The notes under the pieces were generated by a model. That model had not been told where the DNA came from. It worked only from the letters and a program-made list of their open reading frames with translations, and did no database searches. Shown here piece after piece: positions 23,427 through 32,314 of a stretch of DNA of 64,000 nt; the stretch's first letter is position 1; each line of letters begins with the position of its first letter. This stretch comes from Streptomyces spinosus. Lineage in GTDB: Bacteria; Actinomycetota; Actinomycetes; Streptomycetales; Streptomycetaceae. Position numbers and translations under genes: made by a program. The stretch spans positions 124,001-188,000 of the forward strand of contig NZ_JAINRC010000018.1 in assembly GCF_020400655.1 (NCBI RefSeq), written 5' to 3'.

Positions 23427-26400
23427 TCAGCTCCTGCGCAGGCGGAGGGTGAGGATCTGGAAGGGGCGCAGCTCGACGGGCACGGTGTCGCCGTCGGTGA
23501 CCGCGTCCTGGAGGGGGCGCTCGAGCAGGTCGGTGACCTGGGCGGCGGCGAGGGGGAAGCCGGTGCGCAGGAGGCCCCGGGCCCGGCCGCCGCGGGACTC
23601 GTAGAGGCGGACCACGACATCGCCGGAGGAGTCGTCGGCGAGCTTGACCGCCTCGACGGTCACCGACTCGCCGTCCACCGAGACGACGGGCCGCGGCTCG
23701 CCCGCGGCCTCGGCGACCCGCAGGGGCAGGTTGAGGGCGTAGCCCTCGGCGACCGCGTCCGCGATGCTCGCGCCGGGCAGGAGGGAGTAGGTCAGGCGGT
23801 GCCGGCCCTGGTCGGCCCCGGGGTCCGGGATGCGCGGGGCGCGGACCAGGGAGAGGCGGACGGTGGTGGTCGTACCGCCGTCCTCACGGACCGTGCGCGA
23901 GACGTCGTGGCCGTACGTGGAGTCGTTGATGACGGCGACGCCGTAGCCGGGCTCCCCGATGTGCAGCCAGCGGTGGCCGGAGACCTCGAAACGGGCCGCC
24001 TCCCAGCTGGTGTTGGTGTGGGTGGGCCGCTGGACGTGGCCGAACTGGATCTCGGCGGAGGAGTGCGGGGCGCGGACGTCCACCGGGAAGCCGGCCTTGA
24101 GGAACTTCTCGGCCTCGTGCCAGTCGATGTCCGTCTCGAAGTCGATCCGGGGGCTGCCGGCCCGCAGCGTGATCGTCTGCGTGATCTTCGAGCCGTTGCC
24201 GAAGGAGCGGCTGACCCGGATCGCGCCGAGGAGCGGGTCCTGCTCGACGACCGTGATCTCCGAGGGGTCCAGCAGGTCCGTGTAGCGGTTCCTGTAGTGC
24301 TGGTCGACGTCCCAGGCGTCCCAGTAGTTCGGCAGGTCGGTGTGCAGGCGCAGGAGGTTGCCCTGGCCGGCGAGGACCTCGCGATTGGCCCGCAGGTCGT
24401 ACACGGAGGACAGGGTGCCGTCGTCCGCGATCCGCACGCGCACCAGGCCGTTGTCGATGACCCGGCCGTCGACCGTCACCGGCGGCGGAGCCTCGGCCCC
24501 GCCCGCCAGGGGCGCGCTGCCGTTCGCCGGGACCTCCACGTACACCGGGGCACCGGCGCTGTCGCGGACGACCTCGGCGCGGGCGTAGGGGCTGGTGTTG
24601 AAGACCCGGGCGGTACCGGTGCCCAGCGCGGCGATCGCCTCGGCGGTCAGCTCCTCCAGTTCCCCGGCGACGCGCGCGTATTCGGCCTCGGCCTCGCGGT
24701 GCACCCAGGCGATCGAGGAGCCCGGCAGGATGTCGTGGAACTGGTGGAGCAGGACGGTCTTCCAGAGCCGGTCGAGCCTGTCGTGCGGGTACCGGTAGCC
24801 GGGCGCGTGCAGGGCGGCCGTCGTGGCCCACAACTCGGCCTCGCGCAGCTTGTGTTCGCTGCGCCGGTTGCCCTGCTTGGTGCGGGCCTGGGAGGTGTAG
24901 GTGGCGCGGTGCAGCTCCAGGTACAGTTCGCCGACCCAGACCGGCGCGTCCTCGTACTCGGCGCGGGCCTTGGCGAAGAAGGCGTCCGGGTGCTCGATCT
25001 CCAGGCGCGGGGAGCCCTCCAGGTTCCGCAGGCGCCGGGCGCGCTCCATGATCTCGCGGGTGGGGCCGCCCCCGCCGTCGCCCCAGCCGAACGGGGCCAG
25101 CGACCGGGTCGCGGCACCCTTCTCGGCGTAGTTGCGGACGGCGCGGGACATCTCCTCGCCGCTGAAGCAGGCGTTGTAGGTGTCGACCGGCGGGAAGTGG
25201 GTGAAGATGCGGGTGCCGTCGATGCCCTCCCACCAGAAGGTGTGGTGGGGGAACTTGTTGGTCTGGTTCCAGGAGATCTTCTGGGTGAGGAACCACTCGT
25301 TGCCGGCCAGCTTGGCGAGCTGCGGGTAGGCCGCGTTGTAGCCGAAGGAGTCGGGCAGCCAGACGCCCTTGGTCTCGATGCCGAAGTGCTCGATGAAGAA
25401 CCGTTTGCCGTGGACGAACTGGCGGGCGACGGCCTCGCCGCCGGGCAGGTTGCCGTCGGCCTCCACCCACATGCCGCCGACCGGCGCCCACTGGCCCTTC
25501 TTGACCGACTCCTTGATGCGGGCCCACACGCGCGGGTAGTTGTCGCGCACCCACTCGTACTGCTGGGCCTGTGAGCAGGCGAAGACGAACTCCTCGTACT
25601 CGTCCGCCAGCGAGGTGACGTTGGAGAAGGTCCGGGAGGTCTTGCGCTTGGTCTCGCGGATCGGCCACAGCCAGGCCGAGTCGATGTGCGCGTGGCCCAC
25701 GCCGGAGATGCGGTGGGCGCTCGCGTGTGCCGGTTTCGACAGCACCGGCTTCAGGGCCTCGCGGACGGCGGGTGCCGAGCCGGAGACGTCGTCCAGGTCG
25801 AGCAGGTCCATCGCGTGGTCGAGGGCGTGCGCGATCTCGTGCCGGCGCGGGTCGTGCTCGCCCAGCTCCTGCATCAGCTCGCGGAGCACCTGGAGGTCCA
25901 GGTCGAGGTGCCAGACCTCTTCGTCGAGGACGGCGATGTCGGCGCGCCGGAAGGTGTACAGCGGCTTGTCGCCGGCCGTCAGGACGTCGCCGAGCGGGGT
26001 GGGGGCCGCGAAGTCGCCCGCGAGGATGTCGGGGTTGGAGGCGGCTTCGAGCAGGTAGTCGACGACCTCGCCGCCGGTCGCCGGGTTGGCGATCGGCACG
26101 TACTGGTTGAGCGGGTTGACCGCCTTCAGCGGGGTCCCGTCGGTGAGGTGGACCAGGGCCTCGGCCTGGTTGCCGGGCCAGTCGCCCACGAAGCCGAGGT
26201 CGATGACGGCCTCGACGCGGCGGCCCGCGAACTCAGCGGGCACCCGGCCGTGCAGCCGGAACCAGGTGGTGCCCCAGGGCGGGCCCCACGGGGTGCCCGT
26301 GGCGAACGGCTCGTACGGGGCGGCCGCGGCTTCCTCGAAGGGCACCGGCTCCCCGGGGGCCTGCCAGGCCGCCACCTCGAAGGGGACGGTGGCCGCGTGG

Positions 26401-26471
26401 ACCGCGGGCTTGATGCGCTGGTTGTGGAGGCGCTCCGCGCGCTCCTCGATCCGGCGGCGTTCGTCGTGCAT
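23427..26471 (-). CDS. GH38 alpha-mannosidase
   Basis: The 1014-residue protein from ATG 26471 (GGAG at 9 nt) has the normal length of bacterial GH38. Zinc-site and catalytic segments are GHAHIDSAWLWP near residue 260 and GVWLPDSFGYNAAYPQL near 375 with the nucleophile Asp, followed by the middle three-helix domain and C-terminal beta domains. There is no signal peptide, so it acts inside the cell, releasing mannose from imported glycans. It is coupled to the GH29 gene and lies 277 bp downstream of the GH4 gene, with a MITE-like element in between. Confidence 0.92.
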   Translation of the reverse strand: MHDERRRIEERAERLHNQRIKPAVHAATVPFEVAAWQAPGEPVPFEEAAAAPYEPFATGTPWGPPWGTTWFRLHGRVPAEFAGRRVEAVIDLGFVGDWPGNQAEALVHLTDGTPLKAVNPLNQYVPIANPATGGEVVDYLLEAASNPDILAGDFAAPTPLGDVLTAGDKPLYTFRRADIAVLDEEVWHLDLDLQVLRELMQELGEHDPRRHEIAHALDHAMDLLDLDDVSGSAPAVREALKPVLSKPAHASAHRISGVGHAHIDSAWLWPIRETKRKTSRTFSNVTSLADEYEEFVFACSQAQQYEWVRDNYPRVWARIKESVKKGQWAPVGGMWVEADGNLPGGEAVARQFVHGKRFFIEHFGIETKGVWLPDSFGYNAAYPQLAKLAGNEWFLTQKISWNQTNKFPHHTFWWEGIDGTRIFTHFPPVDTYNACFSGEEMSRAVRNYAEKGAATRSLAPFGWGDGGGGPTREIMERARRLRNLEGSPRLEIEHPDAFFAKARAEYEDAPVWVGELYLELHRATYTSQARTKQGNRRSEHKLREAELWATTAALHAPGYRYPHDRLDRLWKTVLLHQFHDILPGSSIAWVHREAEAEYARVAGELEELTAEAIAALGTGTARVFNTSPYARAEVVRDSAGAPVYVEVPANGSAPLAGGAEAPPPVTVDGRVIDNGLVRVRIADDGTLSSVYDLRANREVLAGQGNLLRLHTDLPNYWDAWDVDQHYRNRYTDLLDPSEITVVEQDPLLGAIRVSRSFGNGSKITQTITLRAGSPRIDFETDIDWHEAEKFLKAGFPVDVRAPHSSAEIQFGHVQRPTHTNTSWEAARFEVSGHRWLHIGEPGYGVAVINDSTYGHDVSRTVREDGGTTTTVRLSLVRAPRIPDPGADQGRHRLTYSLLPGASIADAVAEGYALNLPLRVAEAAGEPRPVVSVDGESVTVEAVKLADDSSGDVVVRLYESRGGRARGLLRTGFPLAAAQVTDLLERPLQDAVTDGDTVPVELRPFQILTLRLRRS

Positions 26472-26587
26472 GGGAGTCTCCAGAAGAGGGCGGGAAGCGC
26501 GGGCTGATCGGCCGGCCAGGTGAGGCGTCACAGGCCGGCGGGGTCCGGACGGGGACTGGAGGGCGCTTGCCGAGCGGCTGGGGGCCA

Positions 26588-26748
26588 GGGGCTTTCGTTG
26601 GGGTCGGGCCGGATCAGGGGGCGGGGTCCGGTGCCGTGCGTCGCACGGCCCAGGAGGGCGCGCCATGGCGGAGCCATGGCAACCGACGGCCACGCGGCGG
26701 GGCGCGGCACCAGGGCCCGCGAGCCCGGCGTGATCCGAACGGAAGGCC
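26588..26748. repeat. MITE-like palindromic element, copy 1
   Basis: About 161 bp, with imperfect terminal inverted repeats: left GGGGCTTTCGTTGGGGTCGG, right ending GTGATCCGAACGGAAGGCC. The interior also folds back on itself (GGTGCCGTGCG against GGCGCGGCACC) around a GCCATGGCGGAGCCATGGC core. A second copy with the same order of parts is at 42909-43067. The right end touches CTAG, which contains the GH4 stop codon. It has no coding capacity. Confidence 0.85.
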
Positions 26749-28086
26749 CTAGGTGAGGTAGGCCAGGCCGGGATGGACCGCGGTGTAGCCCTCGACGAGC
26801 CGGCGGGCGACGTTGACCGAGTCGACCAGCGGGTGCAGCGCGAACGCCTTCACGGCCGTCGCGCGGGAGCCGGACTCGGCGGCCGCGAGCACCTCGCGCT
26901 CGACGGCCTTCACCGCGCAGACCAGGCCGGTGGCGTGGCCGGGCAGCGGGTCGACGGCGACCGGGTGGGCACCGTTGGCGTCGACGAAGCAGGGCACCTC
27001 GATGACGGCCTCGCCGTCGAGCACCGACAGGGTGCCGCGGTTGCGGACGTTGAGGATCAGGGTGGTGCGCTCGTCGCGGGCGATGGCGCGCATCAGGGCG
27101 AGGGCGACCTTCTCGTAGCCGCCGGAGAGGTCGTCGGCGTCGCGTTCGCCGGCGCCCGCGGTCTCGCGGTTCTCGGCCATGTAGGTCGCCTCGCGCTCGG
27201 CGCGGGTGCGGTTCCAGACGTCGAGGGCCTTCCTGTCCGGGTCCCTGACCTGCTGGTAGAAGCGGGCCTGCTGGTCGCGCAGGAAGGCGCCGCGGGTCTT
27301 CTCGGCCTGCTGGTAGGCGCGGACGGCCTCACGGTTGAAGTAGTAGTAGTGCAGGTACTCGTTGGGGATCGCGCCGAGGGAGCGCAGCCAGTCGGAGCCG
27401 AAGAGCTTGCCCTCCTCGAAGGAGCCGAGCAGGGCGGGGTCGGCGAGCAGGCGCGGGAGTTCGTCGCGGCCCGCGACGCGCAGGCCGCGTACCCAGCCGA
27501 GGTGGTTGAGGCCGACGTAGTCGATCCAGGCCTCCCGCAGGTCGGCGCCGAGGACCCGGGCGATGCGGCGGCCGAGGCCGACCGGGGAGTCGCAGATGCC
27601 GATGACGCGGTCGCCGAGGTGGCGGGACATGGCCTCGGTGACCAGGCCGGCGGGGTTGGTGAAGTTGATGACCCAGGCGTCGGGGGCGAGGCGGGCCACC
27701 CGCCGGGCGATGTCGACGGCGACGGGGACCGTCCGCAGACCGTAGGCGATGCCGCCCGCGCCGACCGTCTCCTGGCCGAGGACGCCCTCGGCCAGCGCGA
27801 CCCGTTCGTCGTCGGCGCGGCCCTCCAGGCCGCCGACGCGGATCGCGGAGAAGACGAAGTCGGCACCGCGCAGGGCCTCGTCCAGGGAGGTGCTGATGGT
27901 CACGGCCGGGGCGTCGGCCACGGTCGAGGCCTGTTCGGCCAGCACACGGGCGACCGCCTTCAGCCGGCCGTCGTCCAGGTCGTGCAGGACGACCTCGGTC
28001 ACCCGCCCTTCGCCGCGGTCCGTCAGCAGTGCCCCGTACACCAGGGGCACCCGGAATCCGCCGCCGCCCAGGATCGTCAGTTTCAC
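26749..28086 (-). CDS. GH4 family NAD- and metal-dependent glycosidase
   Basis: The 445-residue protein starts at a GTG with GGAGAGG upstream that overlaps the DeoR stop by 4 nt (GTGA). GH4 features are an N-terminal Rossmann site (ILGGGGFRVP), FTNPAGLVTEAMSR, the metal-ligand Cys in GICDSPVGLGRR and VGLNHLGW. GH4 enzymes work by NAD-assisted oxidation and elimination rather than acid-base displacement; many members prefer 6-phospho-beta-glucosides. Here there is no PTS, only an ABC importer, so the substrate is either a non-phosphorylated glycoside or one phosphorylated inside the cell, perhaps by the PfkB kinase of the divergent operon. Confidence 0.87.
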   Translation of the reverse strand: MKLTILGGGGFRVPLVYGALLTDRGEGRVTEVVLHDLDDGRLKAVARVLAEQASTVADAPAVTISTSLDEALRGADFVFSAIRVGGLEGRADDERVALAEGVLGQETVGAGGIAYGLRTVPVAVDIARRVARLAPDAWVINFTNPAGLVTEAMSRHLGDRVIGICDSPVGLGRRIARVLGADLREAWIDYVGLNHLGWVRGLRVAGRDELPRLLADPALLGSFEEGKLFGSDWLRSLGAIPNEYLHYYYFNREAVRAYQQAEKTRGAFLRDQQARFYQQVRDPDRKALDVWNRTRAEREATYMAENRETAGAGERDADDLSGGYEKVALALMRAIARDERTTLILNVRNRGTLSVLDGEAVIEVPCFVDANGAHPVAVDPLPGHATGLVCAVKAVEREVLAAAESGSRATAVKAFALHPLVDSVNVARRLVEGYTAVHPGLAYLT

Positions 28087-28880
28087 GTCCGTACCTCTCC
28101 TGCTGCTGTCATGACCACCTCGACGCCGGCCTCCTCGAGGGAGGACCGGGTCGCCGGGTCGATGGGGGCGTTGGTCACCACCTTGTCCAGGTGCTCGGGA
28201 CCGCACACCTTCGCCATGCCCGTACCGGGGAACTTGGCCGCGTCGGCGAGCAGCACGACCTTGTCGCTCGCGGCGATCATGGCGCGCTTGACCGGCACTT
28301 CCACGACCGTCGTGTCCATCACCTGTCCGCCCGGCCGGACCCCGCTGGTGCCGAGGAACAGCCAGTCGGCGTGCAGCTGGCGCAGGTTGTCCTCGGTGAG
28401 GAAGCCGACCAGGGACCGGTACTCGCGCCGGACCATGCCGCCGAGCAGCACCAGTTCGATGCCCTCGTCGTCGGCGAGCTCCTCGTAGACCACCAGGTTG
28501 CTGGTGATGACCGTGAGGCGGCGGCCGTGCAGTTGGCGGGCCAGCCGGTAGGCGGTGGTGCCGATGTCGAGCAGCACGGACTGGCCGTCGGCGACCATGG
28601 CCGCGGCGCGCTCCGCTATGGCGTCCTTCTCGGCCACGCGCACCTCGGCGACCTCGGCGAAGGGCTGGTCGCCCTCCTCCACGACCGCGCCGCCGTGCAC
28701 CCGTGTGAGCAGCCCGTCGTCCTCCAGCTTGACCAGGTCGCGCCGGATCGTGGCGGGGCTCACGCCCAGCTGCTCGGAGAGATCGGTCACCGCGGCGGGA
28801 CCACCCGAGCGCAGGGCCCGCAGGATGAGTTGGTGTCGTCGTTCTGCCAGCACGGCGCGAACACTACTCTTCATCTTCAA
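28083..28880 (-). CDS. DeoR-family transcriptional regulator of the glycan locus
   Basis: The 265-residue protein has an N-terminal winged HTH (LSEQLGVSPATIRRDLVKLEDDGLLTRVHGGAV, about 28-63) and a C-terminal DeoRC sugar-phosphate sensor domain with DIGTTAYRLARQL, ITSNLVVYEEL and LLGGMVRREYRSLVG. DeoR regulators usually repress sugar operons until a phosphorylated intermediate binds. It is the first gene of the leftward GH4-GH38-GH29 unit and divergent from the PfkB-ABC-GH2 unit, so it probably controls both from the shared 100-bp region. Two ATGs (28880, 28874) are possible. Confidence 0.88.
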   Translation of the reverse strand: MKMKSSVRAVLAERRHQLILRALRSGGPAAVTDLSEQLGVSPATIRRDLVKLEDDGLLTRVHGGAVVEEGDQPFAEVAEVRVAEKDAIAERAAAMVADGQSVLLDIGTTAYRLARQLHGRRLTVITSNLVVYEELADDEGIELVLLGGMVRREYRSLVGFLTEDNLRQLHADWLFLGTSGVRPGGQVMDTTVVEVPVKRAMIAASDKVVLLADAAKFPGTGMAKVCGPEHLDKVVTNAPIDPATRSSLEEAGVEVVMTAAGEVRT

Positions 28881-28980
28881 TCAAATCCATGCTCACTTCT
28901 GCTCGACTATTGACCAATCTCGGCGAGCGGCGCACGATTCCGGTCATCGAAATTGACGGGTTCTGACGAGAGGGTGGCGT
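28881..28980. promoter_or_regulatory. Divergent promoter/operator region of the glycan locus
   Basis: These 100 bp separate the DeoR and PfkB starts and are far less GC-rich than the flanks (for example TCAATCAAATCC and GACTATTGACC). Both halves of the locus must be transcribed from here, and the DeoR protein most likely binds here. No exact -10/-35 pair is assigned. Confidence 0.5.
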
Positions 28981-30003
28981 GTGGACGACGACAGGCCCGA
29001 TGTGCTGCTGACCGGGCTGCTCTTCTACGACCTCGTCCTCACGGGGCTCGCGAAGCCGCCGACACCGGGCGAGGAGATCTGGACGGCCGGCATGGGATGC
29101 GGCCCCGGCGGGATCGCGAACCTCGCGGTGGCCGCGTCCCGGTTCGGTCTGCGCACCTCGCTGGCCACGGTCTTCGGCGACGACTTCTACGGCGCGCACT
29201 GCCGGGAGGTGCTGGGCGACCAGGAGGGCGTCGGCCTCTCGCTCTCCCGCACCGCGGACGGCTGGCCCACCCCGGTCACCGTCGCCCTCGCACACGGCGG
29301 CGACCGCGCCCTCGTCACCCACGGTCAGGAGCCGCCGTACTCGCAGGACGCGCTCATGGGCGACCCGCCCGAGGCGCGCACCGCCCTGGTGCACCTGGAG
29401 GCCGAGCCCCGCGAGTGGATCGCCAAGGCGGCCGCGAACGGCACCCGCGTCTACGCGGACGTCGGCTGGGACCCCACCCGGCAGTGGTCCCGCGACCTCC
29501 TCGACCAGCTCGCGCTGTGCCACGCCTTCCTCCCCAACGAGCACGAGGCCATGGCCTACACCCGCACCGACACCGCGGCCGCCGCGCTGCGCGCCCTCGC
29601 GGAGCTGGTCCCGGTGGCGGTGGTGACGCGCGGCGGTCACGGCGCGGTGGCCGTCGACCAGACCACCGGCGAGTACGCGGAGGTCCCGGCCCTCGACGTG
29701 GACGTCCTCGACGCGACGGGCGCCGGGGACGTGTTCGGGGCGAGCTTCGTCGCCGCCTCGCTGGGCGGCTGGCCGCTGGCGGAACGGCTGCGGTTCGCCG
29801 TCCTCGCCGCCGGGCTGTCCGTCCAGCACCACGGCGGCGCGCTCGCCGCCCCCGGCTGGTACGGCGTCGACCGCTGGTGGCGCCGCGCGCTCACCGACCC
29901 CGGCCTCGAAAGCGCCTACGGCTTCCTCGCCGACCGGCTGCCGGCCGACCCCGGACCACCGGTGCGGTACGCGCCCGTCACTCCCCCCGATCGGCACGGC
30001 TGA
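28981..30003 (+). CDS. PfkB-family carbohydrate kinase
   Basis: The 340-residue ribokinase-type protein has GMGCGPGGIANLAVAASRFG near residue 38 (substrate site) and the catalytic anion-hole signature LDATGAGDVFGASF near residue 244 with the base Asp. It phosphorylates a sugar with ATP. As first gene of the rightward operon, followed by the ABC importer and GH2, it likely acts on a monosaccharide freed by the glycosidases, giving the sugar phosphate that the DeoR regulator could sense. The GTG has GAGAGGG upstream. Confidence 0.87.
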   Translation: MDDDRPDVLLTGLLFYDLVLTGLAKPPTPGEEIWTAGMGCGPGGIANLAVAASRFGLRTSLATVFGDDFYGAHCREVLGDQEGVGLSLSRTADGWPTPVTVALAHGGDRALVTHGQEPPYSQDALMGDPPEARTALVHLEAEPREWIAKAAANGTRVYADVGWDPTRQWSRDLLDQLALCHAFLPNEHEAMAYTRTDTAAAALRALAELVPVAVVTRGGHGAVAVDQTTGEYAEVPALDVDVLDATGAGDVFGASFVAASLGGWPLAERLRFAVLAAGLSVQHHGGALAAPGWYGVDRWWRRALTDPGLESAYGFLADRLPADPGPPVRYAPVTPPDRHG

Positions 30004-30057
30004 CCCCACCCGACGCTCATGCGAAGTCACGAAAAGATCCGAAAGGCGGTGGGAGCA

Positions 30058-31344
30058 GTGCGGCTCTCACGTAGAGGCCTGCTGCGCGCGGGCCTGGCCG
30101 GCACGGCCGCCACGGCGCTCGGCGGCCTGGCGTCCGGCTGTGCCGTCCCGACCGGTTCCACCGGCCGGAACATGGTCCTGTGGTACTGGGACGGCGGGCT
30201 CGGCGACACGGTCGTGCGGAAGGCGAAGGCCCGCTACGGCGCCGACGTCGACCTGCAGGCCATCAAGATCGGCGGCTACTACCGGTCGAAACTGCTCACC
30301 ACCATGACCGGCCGTGCCCACATCCCCGACATCGCGGGCCTCAAGGGCGAGGACATGGCGTCCTACCTGCCCGACGCCGACCAGTTCGTCGACCTCAGGA
30401 CCCTGGGCGCCGATGCGTACAAGAGCCGGTACCTGCCGTGGAAGTGGGAGCAGGGTCTCGCCGACGACGGCACGATGGTCGGGTTCCCGATCGACTGCGG
30501 GCCGGTGGCGCACTTCTACCAGTACACCGTCTTCCGCGAGGCGGGGCTGCCCTACGAACCCGAGGACGTCTCCCGGGAGCTGAACACCTGGGAGAAGTTC
30601 TTCGCGGCCGGCGAGCAGCTGAGGAAGCGGATCCCGGGGACCTGCCTGCTCACCGACATCACGTCCGTCTTCACCAACGTGGTGCAGCAAGGCGGCAAGC
30701 GGTACGTCGATGAGGACCGGCACTTCATCGGCGACCAGGCACATGTGCGCGACGCCTGGGCGCTGGCCGTGGAGGCCAAGCGGCGCAGGATCGTGTCCGA
30801 CCTGGTCACCGGCACACCGGACCAGCTCTCGGCCGTGCAGGACGGCAAGCTGCCCAGCCAGCTCGGCGCCTCCTGGGCGACGTACGACCTCAAGAGCGGG
30901 GTGCCGAGGACCAAGGGCAGGTGGCGCGTGGCGCAGATGCCGGTCCGGCCCTCCAACAACGGCGGATCGTTCCTGTCGATCACCAGGGCGTGCCGGGAGC
31001 CCGAGCAGGCGTTCCGGATCATCACCTGGATCCTGGACGCCGCCAACCAGGCCCAGGGGTACGTCGACGCGGGTCTGTTCCCCTCCACCCCCGCCACGTA
31101 CGAGATGAGGCAACTGCGGGAGCCGGACCCCTTCTTCGGCGGCCAGGTCACCACCGACGTCTTCGGGCCCGCCGCGCAGAAGATCGCGGTCGCCTACAAC
31201 AGCCCGTACGACGTGGCGCTCTCGCAGCCCATCCTCGACGAGATCAAGAACGTCGGCGTCCTCGGCAAGGACCCGGACAAGGCCTGGAGCGACGCCATGA
31301 GCAAGTGCCGCCGGATCGCCGATCACCTGGGGGTGAGCCACTGA
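30058..31344 (+). CDS. ABC transporter sugar-binding lipoprotein
   Basis: The protein has 428 residues from GTG 30058 (GGGAG upstream), which puts a clean Tat lipoprotein signal at the N-terminus: SRRGLLRAG followed by lipobox LASGC. An ATG at 30019 is an in-frame alternative. The mature part is a family 1 solute-binding protein with WYWDGGLGDTVVRKAK, NNGGSFLSITRACREPEQAF and the C-terminal DEIKNVG segment. It captures an oligosaccharide outside the membrane. Its stop overlaps the next start (TGATG). Confidence 0.9.
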   Translation: MRLSRRGLLRAGLAGTAATALGGLASGCAVPTGSTGRNMVLWYWDGGLGDTVVRKAKARYGADVDLQAIKIGGYYRSKLLTTMTGRAHIPDIAGLKGEDMASYLPDADQFVDLRTLGADAYKSRYLPWKWEQGLADDGTMVGFPIDCGPVAHFYQYTVFREAGLPYEPEDVSRELNTWEKFFAAGEQLRKRIPGTCLLTDITSVFTNVVQQGGKRYVDEDRHFIGDQAHVRDAWALAVEAKRRRIVSDLVTGTPDQLSAVQDGKLPSQLGASWATYDLKSGVPRTKGRWRVAQMPVRPSNNGGSFLSITRACREPEQAFRIITWILDAANQAQGYVDAGLFPSTPATYEMRQLREPDPFFGGQVTTDVFGPAAQKIAVAYNSPYDVALSQPILDEIKNVGVLGKDPDKAWSDAMSKCRRIADHLGVSH

Positions 31345-32300
31345 TGGCCACCGCACTCGAGAAGCCCGCACCGACCGTGGCAGGCCTCCCGGCCGGCCGC
31401 CCCCGCACGGGCCTGCGCAGGTACTGGCACCTCTACGCCGCGATCTCCCCGTTCTACCTCCTCTTCCTCTGCTTCGGCCTGATACCGGTCGGCTTCTCGC
31501 TCTACGTCTCCCTGCACCGCTGGGACGGCCTCGGCCCGATGGAGTGGGCGGGCCTGTCGCAGTACCAGTACCTGCTGAGCGACGGTGACTTCTGGCAGTC
31601 GGTCGGGAACACCCTCGTGATCTGGGTGCTGGCCACCTTGCCCATGGTCTTCCTGGCGATGGTGACGGCCGTGATGCTGAACTCGGCGGTCCGCTTCAAG
31701 AACGTCTACCGCTTCGCCTACTTCCTGCCGAACGTCACCTCGGTGGTGGCCGTCGCGATCGTCTTCGGCTCGGTCTTCTCCACCAACTTCGGCCTGGTCA
31801 ACGCCCTCTTGCAGGCGGTCGGCCTCGACCAGGTGGCGTGGCTGAACACGCCGTGGGGCATCAAGGCCGCCATCGCCACGCTGATGACCTGGCAGTGGAC
31901 CGGGTACAACGCCATCATCTTCCTGGCCGGGCTGCAGACCATCCCGAGCGAGCTGTACGAGGCGGCCCGCATGGACGGCGCCGGCCCCGTGCAGACCTTC
32001 TTCCGGATCACGCTGCCCATGCTGCGCCCGGTGCTGCTGTTCGTGCTCGTCGTGTCCACGGTCACCGGTCTGCAGAGCTTCTCCGAACCGCAGGTGCTGT
32101 TGCAGAACACCGCCAACGAGTCCACGTTCTCCGGCGGCCCCGGCCACGCGGGCCGGACGATGGTCCTCTACTTCTTCCAGCAGACCTTCGACAACAACGA
32201 CTTCGGCTACGGAGCCGCCGTGGCGTGGGGCGTCTTCCTCGTCGTCATCCTCTTCTCGATCATCAACTGGCGCCTGGTGCAGCGCCGGGGCGAAGACTAG
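31344..32300 (+). CDS. ABC sugar permease, MalF type
   Basis: The 318-residue protein has six membrane helices and the inner-membrane EAA loop EAARMDGAGPVQTFFRITLPML (about residues 210-231), which docks to the ATPase. The ATG overlaps the binding-protein stop by 1 nt. It is the first of two permeases of a carbohydrate importer. No ATPase gene is present in the operon, so a shared multi-sugar ATPase such as MsiK must energise it; that dependence is known for many Streptomyces importers. Confidence 0.92.
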   Translation: MATALEKPAPTVAGLPAGRPRTGLRRYWHLYAAISPFYLLFLCFGLIPVGFSLYVSLHRWDGLGPMEWAGLSQYQYLLSDGDFWQSVGNTLVIWVLATLPMVFLAMVTAVMLNSAVRFKNVYRFAYFLPNVTSVVAVAIVFGSVFSTNFGLVNALLQAVGLDQVAWLNTPWGIKAAIATLMTWQWTGYNAIIFLAGLQTIPSELYEAARMDGAGPVQTFFRITLPMLRPVLLFVLVVSTVTGLQSFSEPQVLLQNTANESTFSGGPGHAGRTMVLYFFQQTFDNNDFGYGAAVAWGVFLVVILFSIINWRLVQRRGED

Positions 32301-32314
32301 GAAGGCCCATCACC

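Noticed and set aside
22239..25574. 1111-residue open frame on the plus strand
   Set aside because: It is antisense to GH29/GH38, has Val/Gly/Arg-biased composition and no domain; a GC-rich shadow.
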